From positions 69,861 to 133,860 of the forward strand of contig CAJLHF010000002.1 in the NCBI GenBank assembly GCA_905206365.1: a stretch of 64,000 bases of DNA, given 5' to 3'. Both the position numbers and the translations under genes were made by a program. This stretch comes from an uncultured Sutterella sp. Lineage in GTDB: Bacteria > Pseudomonadota > Gammaproteobacteria > Burkholderiales > Burkholderiaceae_F. Below, one piece after another: positions 1-9,082 of the stretch. The notes under the pieces are model-generated. The model ran no database searches, was not told where the DNA came from, and saw only the letters and a list, made by a program, of their open reading frames with translations. The stretch's first letter is position 1; every line of letters starts with the position of its first letter.

Positions 1-586
1 CGAAATAGATGATGTAGAGCGCCTGCGCCGTATCGGCGATGCGGGGTGTCAGTTTGCTTTCCTTCAAGGGACCGCTGGTTTCCGCCTTCAGGATTTGCGC
101 GCCGCCGACGCCGAGCAACGGGAGAATGGCTACGGACAGCACGATGAGCCCCATACCGCCCAACCACGAGAGAAAGCAACGCAAACCGTTGATGGAAAGC
201 GGCAGGTCGTCAAGCCCCGTCATCATCGTCGCCCCCGTCGTCGTGAGACACGACATCATCTCGAAGTACGCCGCGGAGAAGGTGTACTGCGGGAGCTCCA
301 AGAGAAGCGGGATGGTGGCAAAAAGCGGTACGACCGTCCAGGTGAGCGTCACGAGCAGGAATCCGTGTCGGGCGCTCAGCTCCTGGCGGTAACCGCGGGT
401 GGCGAGGGTGAGCAAAGCCCCGGTTCCAGTCGTGACGGCAAGGGCCGTCAGAAACGCGGCATCCGCACCGTCGGCCTGAGCGACGCTCACCAGATACGGG
501 ATGAGCATCGTCAGGCCGTAGCCGACGAGAACGGGTCCGAGCGCGTGGAGCACTGGAAGGAGTAGGTACCGGAAGGCGTTTGGCAT
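1..586 (-). CDS. trkH: Trk system potassium uptake protein TrkH (N-terminal part; gene runs off the window)
   Basis: Membrane subunit of the Trk K+ uptake system; it forms the K+ pore and is gated by TrkA. The first about 195 residues are visible from an ATG at 586, and the frame stays open to base 1. Several hydrophobic helices alternate with short loops. The first selectivity-filter segment, TTTGATMMTG, is followed by the conserved helix SWLGGMGLIVLSVAILPLLG and the GGAQILKAETSGP stretch that is typical of TrkH. It starts 9 bases after the trkA stop codon, so the two are co-transcribed. The C-terminal part, with the remaining pore repeats, lies outside the window. Confidence 0.93.
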   Translation of the reverse strand, partial: MPNAFRYLLLPVLHALGPVLVGYGLTMLIPYLVSVAQADGADAAFLTALAVTTGTGALLTLATRGYRQELSARHGFLLVTLTWTVVPLFATIPLLLELPQYTFSAAYFEMMSCLTTTGATMMTGLDDLPLSINGLRCFLSWLGGMGLIVLSVAILPLLGVGGAQILKAETSGPLKESKLTPRIADTAQALYIIYF

Positions 587-595
587 GGGGGACCT

Positions 596-2008
596 TTAGA
601 AGAAGCCCACGTCGACGGCGAAGAGACGTTCGATTTTCGGAATGAGTCGCTTCGAGGCGACGAACACGACGACGTGGTCTTCGGCTTCGATGACCACGTC
701 GGGTTTGCCCATCAGCACGACGGCGTCTTCGCCCTCTCCCCGAATCACGGCGCCGATGTTCGCGCCTTCGGGCAGGGCGAGATCGCGGATGGGGCGCCCC
801 ACCACGCGGGAGCTGCGGCGGTTGCCGTGCGCGACGATTTCCAGCGCCTCGGCCACGCCGTGTCGCAGGCTGTAGGCGGCGGTCACGTCACCACGGCGAA
901 CGTGTTTGATGAGTTCCCCGAGGGCGGCCTGCGAGGGTGAGAGGGTGATGTCGATTTGCGAGCCCTGCATGAGGTCGCCGTACACCTTGCGGTTGACGAG
1001 TGCGATGGTGCGTTGGGCGCCGAGCTTTTTGGCGAGCATCGCGCTCAACACGTTATCGCCGTCGTCTTCGGAGAGCGCGATGAAGAGGTCGCACGTTTCG
1101 ACGCCGGCGTCGGAGAGCACTTCTTCGTCGGTGTAGTCGCCCTCGATAACGATGACCGAGGAGCGCAGTTGTCCGGCGAGCAGTTCCACCTTCGAGCGGT
1201 CTTTCTCGAGGATGCGGATGCTGAGCTCCGTGCGACGATCGGCGTCTTCGCTTGAGGTCAGACGCCGGGCAAGGGCCAGGCACATCGAGGCGTTGCCTGC
1301 AAGGAGAATGTTGCGTACCGGCGGCTCGTGGCGGCGGATTTCCGAAAGCACGAGTCGGGCGTTGCGCGCGTCGCACAGACAGATAACTTCGTCGCCAGCC
1401 TCGATGACAGTGTTTTTGTCGACGTCGAGACGGCGGTTGCGACGGAATATCGAGATGATGCGGGCTTCCACGTGCGGCAGGTGCGTCTCGAGGTCCGCGA
1501 CCCGTCGGCCGACGAGCGGACTTCCGGCTTTGGCGCGTACGGCGATGAGGGCGGCGAGGCCTTCTCCGAATTCCAATACCTGGTTGGCTTCCGGAAAGTC
1601 GATCAGCTTCACGAGATAACTTGTCACGGCCTGCTCGGGCCAAATCACGGCCGTAGCTTCGAAACCCTCTTCGCCGAGAATGCGGGGGAAGTTGCGCAGT
1701 TCGCTGTTTCGGACACGTGCAATGCGAGTCGGAATATTGAAAAGACGGGCCGCGAGCAGGCTGACGACAAGATTAGTTTCGTCGTTCGACGTCACGGCGA
1801 TCAGCATGTCCGTGTCGTCGGCCCCCGCGTCCCGGAGGACCTGAGGACTCGAGGCCTCGCCGACGATGCCTCGCAGGTCGAACCGGGATTGCAGATATGC
1901 GATGTGTTCGGGATTGCGGTCGACGATGGTGATGTCGTTGGCTTCGGATACGAGGCTTTCGGCAACGGAAATGCCGATCCGGCCCGCTCCGACGATGAGA
2001 ATTTTCAT
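596..2008 (-). CDS. trkA: Trk system potassium transport regulatory protein TrkA
   Basis: Cytoplasmic NAD(H)-binding regulator of the TrkH channel, 470 aa, close to the usual 458. It has the tandem TrkA_N/TrkA_C layout. The first Rossmann motif GAGRIG is at residues 7-12, with acidic D31 after beta 2. The second half begins near residue 232 with ILLAGNASMC, where the GxGxxG motif is degenerate. The C-terminal RCK-type domain ends near VVVFVASKRL. It lies between the ntrX-like gene (18-base gap) and trkH (9-base gap) on the same strand, the usual betaproteobacterial arrangement. Confidence 0.96.
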   Translation of the reverse strand: MKILIVGAGRIGISVAESLVSEANDITIVDRNPEHIAYLQSRFDLRGIVGEASSPQVLRDAGADDTDMLIAVTSNDETNLVVSLLAARLFNIPTRIARVRNSELRNFPRILGEEGFEATAVIWPEQAVTSYLVKLIDFPEANQVLEFGEGLAALIAVRAKAGSPLVGRRVADLETHLPHVEARIISIFRRNRRLDVDKNTVIEAGDEVICLCDARNARLVLSEIRRHEPPVRNILLAGNASMCLALARRLTSSEDADRRTELSIRILEKDRSKVELLAGQLRSSVIVIEGDYTDEEVLSDAGVETCDLFIALSEDDGDNVLSAMLAKKLGAQRTIALVNRKVYGDLMQGSQIDITLSPSQAALGELIKHVRRGDVTAAYSLRHGVAEALEIVAHGNRRSSRVVGRPIRDLALPEGANIGAVIRGEGEDAVVLMGKPDVVIEAEDHVVVFVASKRLIPKIERLFAVDVGFF

Positions 2009-2026
2009 AAGTCAGACGAAGGGCGA

Positions 2027-2749
2027 TCAGGGACGCTTCGGTTTGAAGGGCGCGCGGATGGCGGGCAGCGGCGAGGGAAGACGTCCGGGGATGCGGAAAT
2101 CGTCGAGTTCGACGCCGGCCGCCTTCATCTTGCGGTAGAGGTGCGTGCGCTCGATGCCCGAATGGCGTGCAAGACGTGCCATCGAGAGATTCTGATACTG
2201 AAGCGTCGTTTCGAAGTACGCGCGTTCGACGGCGTGGATCACGTCCCGGAAAGGAAGATTGAAGTCGAGCTTCAGGTTGTATTCGGGCAACTGAAAGACG
2301 GGCAGAATCGCACCCGAGGGCGGGAGTCCGTCGTCGTCGCCGTCGCGGTTCGCGCGGGTGAGCGACTTTTGATATTCAAGCCGCTGCCACTGCTCCAACA
2401 CGCGATCGACCGTGTTGAGCAGATTCTTCAGGGAAATGGGTTTTTCAAGGAAGTCCATCGCCCCGTAGCGCACGGCCTGCATGGCCGAATCGATCGTACC
2501 GTGGCCGGACATCATGATCACGGGACACGTGAGCAGATTGTGCGCGCGCCATTCGCGCAACAGCGTGATGCCGTCCGTATCGGGCATCCAGATGTCGAGC
2601 AAGATGAGGGAGTACTTGCGCTCGCGAATACACCGGCGCGCTTCCTCGGCGTTGGCGGCTGTGGTGATGGTGTACCCGGAGTCCATCAGAATCTCCGCAA
2701 GCACGTTGCGGATGCCGACCTCATCGTCTACAACAAGAATATCTGCCAT
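2027..2749 (-). CDS. NtrX-like response regulator without the AAA+ domain
   Basis: Cytoplasmic DNA-binding response regulator, 240 aa. Residues 1-120 are a CheY-like receiver with acidic pocket DDE, phospho-acceptor Asp in LILLDIWMPD (about residue 53) and the conserved Lys in DFLEKP. The last about 65 residues carry a Fis-type helix-turn-helix (LARHSGIERTHLYRKMKAAG). The sigma54-activating AAA+ ATPase of true NtrX is missing, as in other betaproteobacterial regulators at this locus, so it probably acts independently of sigma54. The ATG abuts the ntrY stop codon, so the cognate kinase is almost certainly NtrY. Its targets are unknown. Confidence 0.9.
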   Translation of the reverse strand: MADILVVDDEVGIRNVLAEILMDSGYTITTAANAEEARRCIRERKYSLILLDIWMPDTDGITLLREWRAHNLLTCPVIMMSGHGTIDSAMQAVRYGAMDFLEKPISLKNLLNTVDRVLEQWQRLEYQKSLTRANRDGDDDGLPPSGAILPVFQLPEYNLKLDFNLPFRDVIHAVERAYFETTLQYQNLSMARLARHSGIERTHLYRKMKAAGVELDDFRIPGRLPSPLPAIRAPFKPKRP

Positions 2750-5032
2750 TTAATCGGTTCTCTGCGTGTCAGAAACGGGGGATGTCCGGGTTGCGGATGA
2801 AAAAATCGGGAATCGAATGTCGACCTGGGCACCGAGAATGAGGTAGCCCGTGCGGTCCGTTCGGTTGGAGAGCTCGATCGACGCGTGATGCTCGTCGAGA
2901 ATTTTCTTCACCATCGGAAGGCCCAACCCCGTGCCCGTCTCCTTGGTGGTCACGTAGGGCTCGAATGCTTTGGCGAGGATTTTCGAGCTGAACCCCGTGC
3001 CATTATCGCGGAATATCAGGTGGACGGTGGAGGGGCCGTTGGGTGAGGCATCCGAGCGGGTGCGGATTTCAATTTCGGCTTCCGCGCCGGCGGCATCGAT
3101 GCTGTTGGAAATCAGGTTGTGAATAACCTGTCGCAGCTGCGAGGCGTCCGCCCGAATGGCGGGCAATGCCGGATCGAGCCGAAGCGTCAGTTCGGTTCCA
3201 GCCTGGTGGTAGAGGGACGCTGCGTCCGTGAGGAACGCGTTGAGGTCGAGCGGCACGAGGTTGGCGCTCGGCAGGCGCGCATACTCCCGGAAGTCGTTCA
3301 CCATCTGCTTGAGCGCGTCGACCTGCGTCGTGATCGTGGCGATCGCGCGGTGAAGCAGATCCACGTCGGCCTGATCGTCCAGACGGTTTTCCAACTTCAT
3401 TTCCAGCCGTTCGGCGGCCAGACGGATGGGGGTCAGGGGATTTTTGATTTCGTGCGCGAGGCGTCGGGCTACTTCGCCCCACGCGGTGGCACGTTGCGCT
3501 TCGATCAGCTGACTGACGTCGTCGAGTACCAACACCGTCCCCATGTGGGCGCCGAGCGGCATGTTGGAGGTTTTGATGTAGAGCGGAACGACACGGTCGG
3601 GACGCTGCAACTCGAATTCGACGCGCATGTTGGTATCGGTGGCAAGGTGCCGCATCTTGGTCAGCGCTTCGACGAGCCGGGGTTCCGTCGTTTCGAGCGT
3701 CGTGCCGATCGCGCAGACCTCGTCGCCGAGAATGCGTCGTGCGGCGGCGTTGGCCGTCACGATGGTGTGGGTGCGATCGATGACCATCACGCCCGAGGAG
3801 ATGTTGCCGAGCACTCGCTCGAGGTAGGCCTGTGCCTGCTGGGCCTCGCGTCGTTGCTCGTCGATGTCTCGGCGGGTCTCGGCGACCTCGCGGATCATCT
3901 GGTTGAAGGATTGCGTGAGGACGTTGATTTCATTGCTTCCGGTGAATTCCCGGATGGGCGAGAAATTGCCGTCGGCCACGCGTCGGGTGCCTTCTTCGAG
4001 TTGCAGGACGGGTTCCGCGGCCTTTCGGGCGAACGTGATCGCGGCCGCGATGGCGCCGAACACGGCCAGAAGGAGCGTAAGAAAGAGCGTTCCGGTGTAG
4101 ATCGACTGAAGCGACGCGCGCGAGAGTACGAGCGTTTGGTAGTCGCGGTAGCCTGCCAGGAGTTCCGACGCGTTTTGAGCCGTTTCGTTGTCGACGGGCT
4201 GAATGATCTGGAGGTAGAGTTGTTGCGCGCCCGCCGCATTGCGGGGCGATCGCATCGCGGCGAGTCCGCGGGGAGCAACGGGAAGCGACGCTTCCGACGT
4301 CGTCTCGTCGGTGCGGGGATTGAGCGGAAGGATGACCCGAATTGAAAGCGAGTCCGTTCGCAGGGTTTCGGCCTTGTCGGAGACGTCGCCGTCGATCACG
4401 CTGTAGATGCCCGTTGAGCGAACGACCTGCATCTGTTGGGCCGTCGGCAGATCGGGCAGCATCACGTTGATGCGCGAGCCTGCCGCAGCCACCGCCGTGC
4501 CGTCGCCGAGAAAGACGAGCGCCTCAAGGCTTTGATGTCCTTCAAGAAGCCGCATCAGATCCTGCATGATGAGGCTCGTCGGCGTGTTGGCGAGTAGCCC
4601 CGCCATGTGGCGTGCCGTAAGTTCCGTTTGTTTTTGTTGCTGTTGCAGAATGCCTCGGGTGATGGTGACGCCCGACTCGAGTGCGCGCTCGACGCGCACG
4701 TCGAACCATGAGTCAATCGATCGCGAGATGAAGACGTTCGAGACGAGGAAAATGACGAGAGCGGGTACGACGGCCAGAGCAGCCGTGGCGCCCGCGAGGC
4801 GCACCGTCATGTTGGCGCCGAAACGCCGCCGCCGAAAGCGCTGCCAGAGCTGAACCAGCATGGCCACGACGATCGCAAAGAGCAATACGGCCACCACGCG
4901 GTTGATGACGATTAGGAGCGGAAACCAGCGTTCGAAGAGTCGCGAGTCGGAGCTCGTGGCGGCCAGGCCGAAGAGCGAAATGGCGGCCAGGGCGAGCGAA
5001 GCGGTGAGGGCGTAGCGATACCAGTGCGGCAT
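2750..5032 (-). CDS. ntrY: NtrY-like sensor histidine kinase
   Basis: Inner-membrane histidine kinase, 760 aa from the chosen start. Three N-terminal membrane helices (to about residue 100) precede a sensor region (about 100-315). A fourth helix, HAMP and a PAS domain follow, then HisKA with phospho-acceptor His at about 527 in RLAHEIKNPLTP. The HATPase domain has the N box (HNLISNSIDA), DNGTGF and TGTGLGLPMV. I start at ATG 5032 rather than a further-upstream codon at 5110, because that would overlap the DUF4390 gene by 71 bases. From 5032 the gap is 7 bases. It is the partner of the following response regulator. Confidence 0.93.
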   Translation of the reverse strand: MPHWYRYALTASLALAAISLFGLAATSSDSRLFERWFPLLIVINRVVAVLLFAIVVAMLVQLWQRFRRRRFGANMTVRLAGATAALAVVPALVIFLVSNVFISRSIDSWFDVRVERALESGVTITRGILQQQQKQTELTARHMAGLLANTPTSLIMQDLMRLLEGHQSLEALVFLGDGTAVAAAGSRINVMLPDLPTAQQMQVVRSTGIYSVIDGDVSDKAETLRTDSLSIRVILPLNPRTDETTSEASLPVAPRGLAAMRSPRNAAGAQQLYLQIIQPVDNETAQNASELLAGYRDYQTLVLSRASLQSIYTGTLFLTLLLAVFGAIAAAITFARKAAEPVLQLEEGTRRVADGNFSPIREFTGSNEINVLTQSFNQMIREVAETRRDIDEQRREAQQAQAYLERVLGNISSGVMVIDRTHTIVTANAAARRILGDEVCAIGTTLETTEPRLVEALTKMRHLATDTNMRVEFELQRPDRVVPLYIKTSNMPLGAHMGTVLVLDDVSQLIEAQRATAWGEVARRLAHEIKNPLTPIRLAAERLEMKLENRLDDQADVDLLHRAIATITTQVDALKQMVNDFREYARLPSANLVPLDLNAFLTDAASLYHQAGTELTLRLDPALPAIRADASQLRQVIHNLISNSIDAAGAEAEIEIRTRSDASPNGPSTVHLIFRDNGTGFSSKILAKAFEPYVTTKETGTGLGLPMVKKILDEHHASIELSNRTDRTGYLILGAQVDIRFPIFSSATRTSPVSDTQRTD

Positions 5033-5039
5033 GAGGCCC

Positions 5040-5645
5040 TCATTCGCCGTCGTTAGTGACGGACGGGTCAATACGAAGCGTCGTCCAGTCGCTTTCCACT
5101 GACCATTCAATCGAATCGTCGGTGGTCACCTGCATGGGTTTGGGTAGCTTCGTCGTGTCCAGATGGAATCGAACCTGCGCCGTGAAGCTACGGCTGTCGC
5201 CGATCGTGTCCGAAGGCGCCACGCGCCATCGACGAATGTTTTTGACGAGCGGCAGTGCTTGTTCCAGCGAGTCGAAGTTGAGCGAGAGCCCGCTGTAGCC
5301 CACGCGATACCGGCGCGTGAGCGGGTCGAACGAGAGACGAACGAGGAAGGTCTCGTCCGCGACCGTCTTGTCAAGCCAATACCAACGCGACGAGGTAAGA
5401 CGGAATTCGTGCGCGAAGTAGAGCGCAATCCCGCGGTGTAGCACGTCGAGCAACGGTGCGGGCAGGTCGAATTCGTAGTGCGCGGCAACGAACAAACCAG
5501 GCCGCTCGCCTGGTTCGTCGCGGGTGATTTCCGCCCCCATGAAGGTGGCCTGCACGGCGAGGACACACGTCGACCAGGCCGCCGTCCCGAGAATGAGGAT
5601 GGCGAGCGCGGTCCGGCGGAAGCAACGGGTGTGCGGACGGGTCAT
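5040..5645 (-). CDS. DUF4390 domain protein (exported)
   Basis: A 201-residue protein with an N-terminal basic stretch and hydrophobic core (ALAILILGTAAWSTCVLAVQA), consistent with a signal peptide or single membrane anchor. It matches the DUF4390 family found between rsmB and ntrY in many Betaproteobacteria. The conserved pattern includes GLFVAAHYEFDLP, LLDVLHRGIALYFAHEF and the RYWY-like SRWYWLDK stretch. Function is unknown. Position in the operon suggests an envelope role linked to NtrY sensing, but that is inference. It lies 14 bases after rsmB and 7 bases before ntrY. Confidence 0.85.
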   Translation of the reverse strand: MTRPHTRCFRRTALAILILGTAAWSTCVLAVQATFMGAEITRDEPGERPGLFVAAHYEFDLPAPLLDVLHRGIALYFAHEFRLTSSRWYWLDKTVADETFLVRLSFDPLTRRYRVGYSGLSLNFDSLEQALPLVKNIRRWRVAPSDTIGDSRSFTAQVRFHLDTTKLPKPMQVTTDDSIEWSVESDWTTLRIDPSVTNDGE

Positions 5646-5659
5646 GGGGGCGCGTACCG

Positions 5660-7027
5660 TCAGAAGCGGTGGTCGGTTTTTCGGAAAAGGGCGTAGAAGA
5701 AACCGTCGTGAACGGCGGGCAACTTCGGATCGGTTTCGGGCCGATCCTCGTCGGTCGGCAACAGCGTCATCATACCTTCAAGCCCTTCGCCGAGCGGAAC
5801 GAGCGAAGCGTCCGGGGCGGCCTCGAGAAATTTCGCGATCTGTTCGACGCCTTCTTCGGGGAAGATCGAGCATGTGCAAAAGAGCAGGTGACCGCCCGGT
5901 TTGACGACGGGCCAAAGCGCCTTGAAGAGCATACGCTGCGTCTTGGCCAGTGCCTTGGGGTCGCCCGGACGACGGTTCCAGGGAACGTCGGGCTGACGAC
6001 GCACCACGCCCGAGGCGGTGCAGGGGGCGTCGAGCAACACGGCATCGAAGGCCTTACCCGACCACCAAGCGCCGAGGTCGGAGGCGTCCGCCACGAGAAC
6101 CTCGGCGCTCAGGCCGAGTCGATCTAGATTGTCCTCGATGCGGCGGGCGCGTTCGGGGTCGATTTCGAGAGCCGTGACCGAGCAACGGTGCTTTTCGAGC
6201 AGATGTGCGGTTTTTCCGCCCGGAGCTGCACAGGCGTCGAGCACGGTGTCTCCATCTGAGACGGGCAGAAAGTGGGCCGCCAACTGCGTGCCCGCATCCT
6301 GCACGGAAACAACGCCCTCTGCAAAGCCCGGAATCGCTTCGACGGGACAGGGCTTGAGGAGTCGGACGGCGTCGAGACCGAGCGCGCGCGCAGGAACCCC
6401 TTCGGTTTCGAGACGCTTCATGTAAGCTTCAACATTGGTCTTCAGGGTGTTGACGCGAATCGTCAGGGGCGGGTGACGCAGTCCCGTTTCGAGAATGGCC
6501 TCGGCTTCGGGGCCGTAGACGGACTCCATGCGCTTGATCCACCAGAGCGGAGCGTTGAAGCGTACTTCGGGCGAAGCGCAAACGCGTGCAAGTAGGCGAT
6601 CGGTTTCGCGAAGGTAGCGCCGCAACACGGCGTTGACCAGACCCGCGAAGCGCTCTGTGGAGCGGTGCGAACGCACGGCTTCGACCGCCTGATTGACGAC
6701 CGTGAACCCGGCCCATTCGCCCGAGAGAAGTGCGGCAAGCGACACCTCGAGGAGCGAGCTTACGGGTTCCTTGGGGGCGTGCTCAAGAAGTTCCGCAAGC
6801 AGCGCCTTCGTCGTCGCGGTTCGACGTGTGGCGCCGTAAAGAAGCGCAAGCAACGTGCCGCGCCCGCCTTCGGGTAGGTTCTTCGAGCCTGCGGCCACGG
6901 CGCTCACTAGCGATACGCCCTCTTCTTTCATGAGACGGCGGCCGAGAGCGGCGGCCGAAAGAACCGCGGAAAGCGGAATGGCGTCCCGGGTTTTGCGGGG
7001 TTTGCGTTGGGAAAGATCGGCCGACAC
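5660..7027 (-). CDS. rsmB: 16S rRNA (cytosine(967)-C(5))-methyltransferase RsmB
   Basis: SAM-dependent methyltransferase of 455 aa that methylates C967 of 16S rRNA. The N-terminal third is the NusB-like RNA-binding domain. The C-terminal methylase has VLDACAAPGGKTAHLLE (SAM motif I), DAPCTASGVVRRQPDVPW (motif IV Cys) and CTCSIFPEEG with the catalytic Cys near residue 386. The start is GTG at 7027, two bases after the fmt TAA, with a GAGG stretch inside the fmt end acting as ribosome-binding site. The fmt-rsmB pairing is conserved in bacteria. Confidence 0.95.
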   Translation of the reverse strand: MSADLSQRKPRKTRDAIPLSAVLSAAALGRRLMKEEGVSLVSAVAAGSKNLPEGGRGTLLALLYGATRRTATTKALLAELLEHAPKEPVSSLLEVSLAALLSGEWAGFTVVNQAVEAVRSHRSTERFAGLVNAVLRRYLRETDRLLARVCASPEVRFNAPLWWIKRMESVYGPEAEAILETGLRHPPLTIRVNTLKTNVEAYMKRLETEGVPARALGLDAVRLLKPCPVEAIPGFAEGVVSVQDAGTQLAAHFLPVSDGDTVLDACAAPGGKTAHLLEKHRCSVTALEIDPERARRIEDNLDRLGLSAEVLVADASDLGAWWSGKAFDAVLLDAPCTASGVVRRQPDVPWNRRPGDPKALAKTQRMLFKALWPVVKPGGHLLFCTCSIFPEEGVEQIAKFLEAAPDASLVPLGEGLEGMMTLLPTDEDRPETDPKLPAVHDGFFYALFRKTDHRF

Positions 7028-7029
7028 GG

Positions 7030-7983
7030 TTAAAGCACCTCACCGACAGTGAAATCCACGCCTTGCAAAACGGCGGAGGCGGTCATGCGGGGCTTGCCGG
7101 GTTTCTGGAGCACCGTCATGCGAAGCGCACCAGAGCCGCAGGCGACCGTCAGGGCGTCGTCGGTCGAAAGCACAGTACCGGCCGGAGCGTCGCCTGCCGT
7201 GCATTCGGCTTCCCAGACTTTGATGGCGAGACCCGCGTGCTCAAACTGCATACCCGGGAACGGCGTGAAAGCGCGCAAACGGCGTGCGAGCACTTCGGCG
7301 GGTTCTTCCCAGTTGATGCGGCTTTCGGGTTTGAGGAGCTTCTCGGCATAGGTCACCCCTTCGTCGGGCTGGACTTCCCAGTCGAGTTCGTTCGGGGTCT
7401 CGAGTGCTTCGACGAGGAGTCGGGCGCCGAGGCGGGCTAGACGTTCGGTCAGGGTGCTCGTCGTGTCGTCGTTGGCGATCGGGGTCGTCACCTTGCGGAT
7501 CATCGGACCGGTATCAAGCCCGAGCTCCATCTTCATGAGCGTAACGCCCGTCTCGGCGTCGCCTGCTTCGATTGCGCGCGAAATCGGTGCGGCGCCGCGC
7601 CAACGCGGCAGGAGGCTGGCGTGGATGTTCAGGGCTTTGATGTCGCCCTTTTTCCCGATGCCGCGGGCACAGTCGAGCACCGCCTGCGGGAGGATGAGAC
7701 CGTAGGCCGCAACGACGAGCAGATCGGCGTCGACCGCTTTCAGTTCTGCGTGCATGGCGGCGGCGCCTTCGGGGTCGCGCTTGAGGCTCAGCGTCAGGGG
7801 CGTTTCGACCCGAATGCCGTGCGACTCGGCCAGGACGCGTACGGGGGAGGGCGTCAGTTTCATCCCGCGGCCGCTCGGGCGGTCGGGCTGCGTGAGAACA
7901 AGCGGGATCTCGTGCCCGGCCTCAATGAGTTGCTTCAGGGCTTCGGCGGCGAAGTCCGGCGTGCCGGCGAATATGATTTTCAT
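7030..7983 (-). CDS. fmt: Methionyl-tRNA formyltransferase
   Basis: Formylates initiator Met-tRNA using 10-formyl-THF. Length is 317 aa from ATG 7983. It opens with KIIFAGTPDFAAEAL. The catalytic-site region includes NIHASLLPRWRGAAPI (Asn and His) and the Asp loop in GVTLMKMELGLDTGP. The start is set by a TTGAGGA ribosome-binding site 9 bases upstream; a TTG five codons further up overlaps that site and is unlikely. Its usual partner def is 1.1 kb upstream, separated by a gene on the opposite strand, so fmt needs its own promoter in 7984-8181. Confidence 0.96.
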   Translation of the reverse strand: MKIIFAGTPDFAAEALKQLIEAGHEIPLVLTQPDRPSGRGMKLTPSPVRVLAESHGIRVETPLTLSLKRDPEGAAAMHAELKAVDADLLVVAAYGLILPQAVLDCARGIGKKGDIKALNIHASLLPRWRGAAPISRAIEAGDAETGVTLMKMELGLDTGPMIRKVTTPIANDDTTSTLTERLARLGARLLVEALETPNELDWEVQPDEGVTYAEKLLKPESRINWEEPAEVLARRLRAFTPFPGMQFEHAGLAIKVWEAECTAGDAPAGTVLSTDDALTVACGSGALRMTVLQKPGKPRMTASAVLQGVDFTVGEVL

Positions 7984-8181
7984 CGAAAAAATCCTCAAGG
8001 GGTTTGTGTGTTCGATCCCATCTCCCGCCGTGTCGCATTCCGCGCTTCGGGGACGGTACGAATCCCACTATTATCGTACGGCGGGGCGGATGTCCGACCC
8101 AATTGGGGCCGTCCGAAGAAACGTTGCCGACCGTACGGTGGGCCGGGGTTCCACGCGCAAAAGAAAAAAGGAGAAAGCGAG

Positions 8182-9066
8182 ATGCCGGTTTTTCAGATCC
8201 ACGGATTGGATTACGCGTACGGTCGTTGGGGAGAGCCCGACGCACCCGCCGTGTTCCTCATCCAGGGGTTGGGTATGCCGAAAGAAGCTTGGCCCCGACC
8301 GCTTGTTGAAACGCTCGTCGCCCGCGGCTATCAGGTGATTGCGCCTGACAACCGGGATGCGGGGGCGTCGAGCCGCATGACGGATTGGCACGTCACGGGC
8401 GCAGACGTTGCCCGCGCGATCGGCCGCGCGCTGTTGCGCCGCCCCGTAGTGGGCGAGTACGCGCTCGAAGACATGGCACTCGACGCATTGCGGCTTCTCG
8501 ACGAACTCGGCATTCGCCGCGCGCACGTCGCCGGCGTGTCGATGGGTGGAATGATCGCGCAGACGCTCGCCGTGCAAAGCCCCAATCGTGTCGCAACGCT
8601 CACATCGATTTCCTCCGCGAGCGGCAACCCCCGAACCGGGCTCGGGAAGTTTGGAACCATTTGGTCGATTCTGAGGCCCCGCGGCAAAACGCCCCGCGAG
8701 CAGATTCTCAAAACACTTCGGGTGCTTTCGGGGCCTGCGTATCCAGTTACCGAGGACGAATTGAACCGCTACCTCGAACAACTGCCGAATTTCGATCGGG
8801 ATCTTTCCGCGGTTTTTCGTCAGGTGGTGGCGCTCCTCTCCAGCGGGGACCGCTCCGAACAACTCCGACGGATCCGCGCTCCCACGCTCGTCGTTCACGG
8901 GACGGCCGATCCGCTCCTGCCTTTTTCGGCCGGGCGTGAAACGGCCGAGCTCATTCCCGGCGCCGAACTTTGGGCGGTGGAGGGGATGGGGCACCAGCTC
9001 CCGTGGACTTTCATGGAGACGCTCGGCGCGCGCATGGCGGCCTTCATGAACCGGTACCCGGTGTGA
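8182..9066 (+). CDS. Alpha/beta hydrolase
   Basis: A 294-residue alpha/beta-hydrolase-fold protein starting at ATG 8182, seven bases after an AAAGGAG ribosome-binding site. The catalytic triad is readable: nucleophile Ser in GVSMGGM, Asp in HGTADPLLPF and His in VEGMGHQLP. The oxyanion-hole strand is VFLIQGLGMPKEAW. There is no signal peptide. Substrate cannot be told; the family includes esterases, lactonases and haloperoxidase-like enzymes. It stands alone on the plus strand between def and fmt, interrupting a normally contiguous pair. It ends 16 bases before the convergent def stop, with no obvious terminator between. Confidence 0.9.
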   Translation: MPVFQIHGLDYAYGRWGEPDAPAVFLIQGLGMPKEAWPRPLVETLVARGYQVIAPDNRDAGASSRMTDWHVTGADVARAIGRALLRRPVVGEYALEDMALDALRLLDELGIRRAHVAGVSMGGMIAQTLAVQSPNRVATLTSISSASGNPRTGLGKFGTIWSILRPRGKTPREQILKTLRVLSGPAYPVTEDELNRYLEQLPNFDRDLSAVFRQVVALLSSGDRSEQLRRIRAPTLVVHGTADPLLPFSAGRETAELIPGAELWAVEGMGHQLPWTFMETLGARMAAFMNRYPV

Positions 9067-9082
9067 GGGCGCCTCTGGGAGC

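Noticed and set aside
1328..2800. A 490-codon plus-strand frame opposite trkA and the ntrX-like gene
   Set aside because: It is antisense to two clear genes on the minus strand, with compositional bias typical of GC-rich shadows.
8056..8142. Repeated CGTACGG words between fmt and the hydrolase gene as a repeat array
   Set aside because: Spacing is irregular and copies are only 7 bases; only the single GTACGA dyad is worth noting.
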